Source: CAYTQK01 sp964439745
GTDB taxonomy: Bacteria > Desulfobacterota > Desulfobacteria > Desulfobacterales > Desulfosudaceae
Length of the DNA stretch: 7,626 nucleotides
Assembly (NCBI GenBank): GCA_964439745.1
Contig: CAYTQK010000162.1
Location: 1-7,626 of the forward strand
Direction of reading: 5' to 3'
The translations under genes were made by a program, and so were the position numbers. The notes under the pieces are model-generated. The model saw only the letters and a program-made list of their open reading frames with translations. It had not been told where the DNA came from and made no database searches. This document shows positions 3,997 through 7,626 of the stretch, piece after piece; position 1 is the first letter of the stretch, and every line of letters starts with the position of its first letter.

Positions 3997-6900
3997 ATGT
4001 CAGGCCAACCAACGATCAACAAGCGCGTCAGAAAAAATTTCGGGAAACTGGAGAAAATCGTCGAAATCCCGGATTTGATCGGAATGCAGAAAGAATCCTA
4101 CAGCCGTTTCCTGCAGCTGGACAAGGCCCCTGAGGAGCGGGAGAATATCGGTTTGCAGGCGATTTTCAATTCCGTTTTTCCCATCAAGGATTTTACCGAA
4201 AGCGCCTCGCTGGAATTTGTCTCCTATTTCTTCGGCGGGGTAAAACATTCGGTGGCCGAGTGCATTCAACGGGGCATGACCTATGAAGTGCCGGTGCGCA
4301 TTAGGGCCCGCCTGGTGGTCTATGACATCGATTCCGAGGCCGGGTCTACCAGTATCCGCGATATCAAGGAGCAGGAAATTTATTTCGGCGCCATCCCGCT
4401 GATGACGGACAAGGGCACCTTTATCATCAACGGCACCGAACGGGCGGTAGTTAGTCAGCTGCACCGTTCCTCGGGTATCTTTTTCAGCCATGATCAGGGC
4501 AAGACCTACTCCAGCGGCCGGGTAATCTATAGTGCCCGCATTATTCCCGTGCGGGGATCCTGGATTGACATGGAAGTCGATCCCAAGGACGTGGTCTACA
4601 TGCGCATTGACCGGCGGCGCAAGTTTCCCGCCACGATTCTGTTCAAGGCCCTCGGCTACAGCAAAAAAGACATCCTGGATTATTTTTACACCCAGGAGCT
4701 CATCTCCCTGGACAAGAAAAAGGTTTTCAAGCAGTTCCAGGAAGGCGTACTGCGGGGGCAGCGGGCCACCACCCGCGTCAAGCATCCCGAAACCGGGGAG
4801 GTGATTGTCGATAAAGGCAAGATTTTCACCGCCCGGGTGATTCGCGCCATTAAATCCGCCGGCATGAAATGGATCCCCATCCGGCCCGAGGACGTTTATG
4901 AAAAGGCCCTGGCCGCCTCGCTGACAGATCCGAAGACCGGCGAGCTTATCGCCGAGGAAGGGCAGTTCATTACCGAGGAAATTTTCGAAGCTATCCGCGA
5001 GGCCGGGGTCGACAGCTTTTCCCTGCTGTTCGTGGATGACAATACCTCTTCGGACTGCATTGCCAAAACTCTCCTGCTGGACAAGGTGGAAAGCCGGGAA
5101 GAAGCGCTGATTGATATCTATCGCCGGCTGCGGCCCGGGAATCCCGCCACCCCCGAAGTGGCCCAGGATTTCATCGATCATCTTTTTTTCAAGCCTGACT
5201 ATTACGACCTTTCCACGGTGGGCCGGCTCAAGCTGAATCATCGCCTCGGCGCCGATGTGCCGGTGGAATTGACCACCCTGCGGCGGGAAGATCTGCTGCT
5301 GGCGGTCAAAACCCTGATTGATCTGCGGACCACCCAGGGTCAGGTGGACGATATCGACCATCTCGGGAACCGCCGGGTGCGGGCGGTGGGCGAGCTGCTG
5401 GAAAACCAGTACCGTATCGGACTGGTCCGCATGGAGCGGGCCATCAAGGAGCGCATGAGCCTGCAGGAAGTTGATGTGCTGATGCCCCATGACCTGGTCA
5501 ACTCCAAGCCGGTTGCAGCGGTGGTCCGTGAATTTTTCGGTACCAGCCAGCTCTCGCAGTTTCTGGATCAGACCAATCCCCTTTCGGAAACCACCCACAA
5601 GCGCCGGCTCAGCGCCCTGGGACCGGGCGGTCTGACCCGCGAGCGGGCCGGATTTGAAGTGCGGGACGTCCATCCCTCCCATTACGGCCGGATCTGTCCC
5701 ATTGAAACGCCGGAAGGACCGAACATCGGTCTGATCGTTTCCTTGAGCACCTATGCCCGGGTGAACCATTTCGGGTTTATTGAGACGCCTTATCGTGTCG
5801 TTAAGGACGCCACCGTCACCAAGGAGATCCGGATGCTCTCGGCCTTTGAAGAGGGGGATCATCCCATCGCCCAGGCCAACGCGCCGTTGGACAGCAAGGG
5901 ACATTACGTCAATCCCCTGGTCATCTCCCGGGTGGACGGAGAATTTTCCATGGTCCCGGCCGACGATATCGAATTGATGGACGTCTCTCCCAACCAGCTG
6001 GTCAGCGTCTCCGCCTCCCTGATCCCCTTTCTGGAAAACGATGACGCCAACCGGGCCCTGATGGGGTCGAACATGCAGCGCCAGTCCGTGCCGGTGGCCA
6101 ACCCCAGCGCGCCGCTGGTGGGCACGGGCATGGAAAAAATCGTGGCCCGCGATTCCGGCGCGGCGGTGGTGGCCGAGCGGGCCGGGATCGTCAAGGATGT
6201 GGACGCCTCCCGCATCGTGCTGCAGCATGGCGGGGAAGGCCAGTTTGACAAAGCCGCGCCGGTGACCATCTACAACCTGTCCAAGTTTGTCCGCTCCAAC
6301 CAGAACACCTGTTTCAACCAGCGTCCCATCGTCTCCAAGGGGCAGAAAGTCGAGGCCGGCGACGTTATCGCCGACGGCCCGGCCACGGAAAAAGGGGATC
6401 TGGCCCTGGGAAAAAACGTTACCGTGGCTTTCATGCCCTGGGGCGGCTACAACTTCGAGGACTCCATCCTGGTGGGAGAAACCCTGGTCCAGGACGGGGT
6501 TTTTACCTCCATTCACATTGAGGAGTTCGAGGTAGTGGCCCGGGACATCAAGCTGGGCAAGGAGGAAATTACCTGCGATATTCCCAATGTCGGCGAGGAA
6601 AAGCTGGTCAATCTGGATGAAAGCGGTATCATCATGGCCGGGGCGGAAGTTCAGCCCGGTGACATCCTGGTGGGTAAAATTACTCCCAAGGGAGAGACCC
6701 AGCTGTCGCCGGAGGAGAAGCTGCTGCGGGCCATCTTCGGGGAAAAGGGCGGCAACGTCAAGGATACCTCCCTGCGGGTGCCGCCGGGCGTCAACGGCAC
6801 GGTCATTGACGCCAAGGTTTTCACCCGGCGGGGAGTGGAAAAGGATGACCGGACCCGTAATATCGAAGATGAAGAGATCGCCATTTTCAAACGGAACCGG

Positions 6901-7626
6901 GACGATGAAATCGCCGTTATCGAGGAGACCACCCGGAGTGAATTCGAGAACCTGGTTTCCGGTGAAAAAGCGGCGGCGCCGGTGAAAAAAGGCAAAAAGG
7001 TGCTGATCGATAAGGGCCAGAAGATCACGGTTGACCAGCTGGCCGAACTGACTTTCGCCCAGCTGGAGAAGATCGCCCTGGCTTCCGAGAACGTCGCCGA
7101 AAAGGCCAATGAGCTGTTTGAATGGTGCCGGGATCAGAAAGAACTTTGCCGGGAACGGTTCGAAGCGGCCATCAGCCGGTACGGCGCCGGCGAAGAACTG
7201 CCGCCGGGTGTTTTCAAGATGGTCAAGGTCTACGTGGCCATGAAGCGGGTGCTGTCCACCGGCGACAAGATGGCCGGCCGGCACGGCAACAAGGGCGTTG
7301 TCTCCCGGATTCTCCCCATGGAAGACCTGCCCTATTTTGCCGATGGCACGCCGGTCGACATGGTCTTGAATCCCCTGGGCGTCCCCTCCCGGATGAACGT
7401 CGGCCAGATCCTGGAGATTCACCTGGGGCGTGCCGCCCGGGCTCTGGGACAGCAGATCGATAAAATGATCAAGGAGCGGCGTCACGCGGAGCTGCGCAAG
7501 AAGCTCAAAGCGGTTTTTGCCAAGGAATTTCCCGGAGCGACCCTCAATAACATGGACGAAGAAGACCTTTACGCGCTGGCCGGAGAATATCGGCAGGGCG
7601 TACACATGGAAACACCGGTCTTTGAC
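3997..7626 (+). CDS. rpoB: DNA-directed RNA polymerase subunit beta (5' part, runs off window)
   Basis: The beta subunit forms, with beta', the catalytic core of RNA polymerase. The frame is open for 1210 codons to the window edge; E. coli RpoB has 1342, so roughly the last 150 are missing. Landmarks are the N-terminal KNFGKLEKIVEIPDLIGMQK, an SI1-like insertion (about residues 230-370), the rifampicin-pocket cluster at 513-545 (FFGTSQLSQFLDQTNP, then THKRRLSALGPGG), PIETPEGPNIGLI, WGGYNFEDSIL, an SI2-like insertion before residue 1065, and GDKMAGRHGNKG (1089-1100), whose lysines 1091 and 1099 match E. coli active-site K1065 and K1073. ATG 3997 has GGAG (3988-3991) at 5 nt; ATG 3992 is out of frame. 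Cotranscription with rplL, moderated by the attenuator, is expected. Confidence 0.98.
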   Translation, partial: MSGQPTINKRVRKNFGKLEKIVEIPDLIGMQKESYSRFLQLDKAPEERENIGLQAIFNSVFPIKDFTESASLEFVSYFFGGVKHSVAECIQRGMTYEVPVRIRARLVVYDIDSEAGSTSIRDIKEQEIYFGAIPLMTDKGTFIINGTERAVVSQLHRSSGIFFSHDQGKTYSSGRVIYSARIIPVRGSWIDMEVDPKDVVYMRIDRRRKFPATILFKALGYSKKDILDYFYTQELISLDKKKVFKQFQEGVLRGQRATTRVKHPETGEVIVDKGKIFTARVIRAIKSAGMKWIPIRPEDVYEKALAASLTDPKTGELIAEEGQFITEEIFEAIREAGVDSFSLLFVDDNTSSDCIAKTLLLDKVESREEALIDIYRRLRPGNPATPEVAQDFIDHLFFKPDYYDLSTVGRLKLNHRLGADVPVELTTLRREDLLLAVKTLIDLRTTQGQVDDIDHLGNRRVRAVGELLENQYRIGLVRMERAIKERMSLQEVDVLMPHDLVNSKPVAAVVREFFGTSQLSQFLDQTNPLSETTHKRRLSALGPGGLTRERAGFEVRDVHPSHYGRICPIETPEGPNIGLIVSLSTYARVNHFGFIETPYRVVKDATVTKEIRMLSAFEEGDHPIAQANAPLDSKGHYVNPLVISRVDGEFSMVPADDIELMDVSPNQLVSVSASLIPFLENDDANRALMGSNMQRQSVPVANPSAPLVGTGMEKIVARDSGAAVVAERAGIVKDVDASRIVLQHGGEGQFDKAAPVTIYNLSKFVRSNQNTCFNQRPIVSKGQKVEAGDVIADGPATEKGDLALGKNVTVAFMPWGGYNFEDSILVGETLVQDGVFTSIHIEEFEVVARDIKLGKEEITCDIPNVGEEKLVNLDESGIIMAGAEVQPGDILVGKITPKGETQLSPEEKLLRAIFGEKGGNVKDTSLRVPPGVNGTVIDAKVFTRRGVEKDDRTRNIEDEEIAIFKRNRDDEIAVIEETTRSEFENLVSGEKAAAPVKKGKKVLIDKGQKITVDQLAELTFAQLEKIALASENVAEKANELFEWCRDQKELCRERFEAAISRYGAGEELPPGVFKMVKVYVAMKRVLSTGDKMAGRHGNKGVVSRILPMEDLPYFADGTPVDMVLNPLGVPSRMNVGQILEIHLGRAARALGQQIDKMIKERRHAELRKKLKAVFAKEFPGATLNNMDEEDLYALAGEYRQGVHMETPVFD

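Noticed and set aside
3840..4133. Plus-strand open frame over the rplL-rpoB spacer into rpoB
   Set aside because: It runs through the terminator hairpin and is out of frame with rpoB; no ribosome-binding site or protein similarity was recognised.
4000..7605. A ~1200-codon open frame on the minus strand, opposite rpoB
   Set aside because: It is in exact codon register with rpoB, so its only possible stops are the complements of rpoB codons TTA, CTA and TCA. rpoB avoids these rare codons and the frame ends precisely at the TCA of rpoB codon 2. It is a by-product of codon bias; its translation shows no recognisable family.
1..7626. Search for CRISPR arrays, insertion sequences, phage genes, toxin-antitoxin or defence genes
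   Set aside because: None seen. Every coding stretch is accounted for by conserved translation/transcription genes, and the spacers hold only the structures listed.

Overview
The window is a housekeeping locus for translation and transcription, entirely on the + strand. Its order is tuf (3' end) - rpmG - tRNA-Trp(CCA) - secE - nusG - rplK - rplA - rplJ - rplL - rpoB (5' ~90%). This is the classic bacterial tuf-to-rpoBC cluster. High GC, strong G/C-ending codon preference, a four-cysteine L33, and a beta subunit carrying E. coli-like lineage insertions (SI1- and SI2-type regions) point to a Gram-negative, proteobacteria-like organism. A member of Desulfobacterota (former Deltaproteobacteria) is my best guess, by resemblance only. 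A run of ten Ns inside rplA shows this is a scaffolded draft or metagenomic assembly.

Layout. 1-55 is the EF-Tu tail, followed by a small stem-loop, rpmG (119-268) and tRNA-Trp (307-382, CCA encoded). A long hairpin with A and T tracts at its base separates the tRNA from secE (460-858). nusG (883-1413), rplK (1441-1863) and rplA (1882-2571) follow with short gaps. A 201-nt leader that looks like the L10 autoregulatory leader precedes rplJ (2773-3297), then rplL (3350-3733). A 263-nt, highly structured spacer with a strong intrinsic terminator/attenuator lies before rpoB (3997 to the window end). No gene-free stretch exceeds 300 bases.

How the parts work together. EF-Tu, L33, L11, L1, L10 and L7/L12 serve the ribosome, with L11/L10/L12 forming the GTPase-centre stalk. 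tRNA-Trp serves decoding, SecE is part of the SecYEG translocon, NusG links RNA polymerase to ribosomes or Rho, and RpoB is the polymerase beta subunit. Expression appears to be set in the spacers: an L10 leader with a possible Shine-Dalgarno-sequestering switch for rplJL, and an attenuator with competing foldings between rplL and rpoB.

I see no mobile element, CRISPR, defence system or new gene family. The unusual content is RNA structure in the three larger spacers, an L10 tail sized for three L12 dimers, a long basic N-terminal tail on SecE, and an assembly gap that hides a conserved L1 motif.
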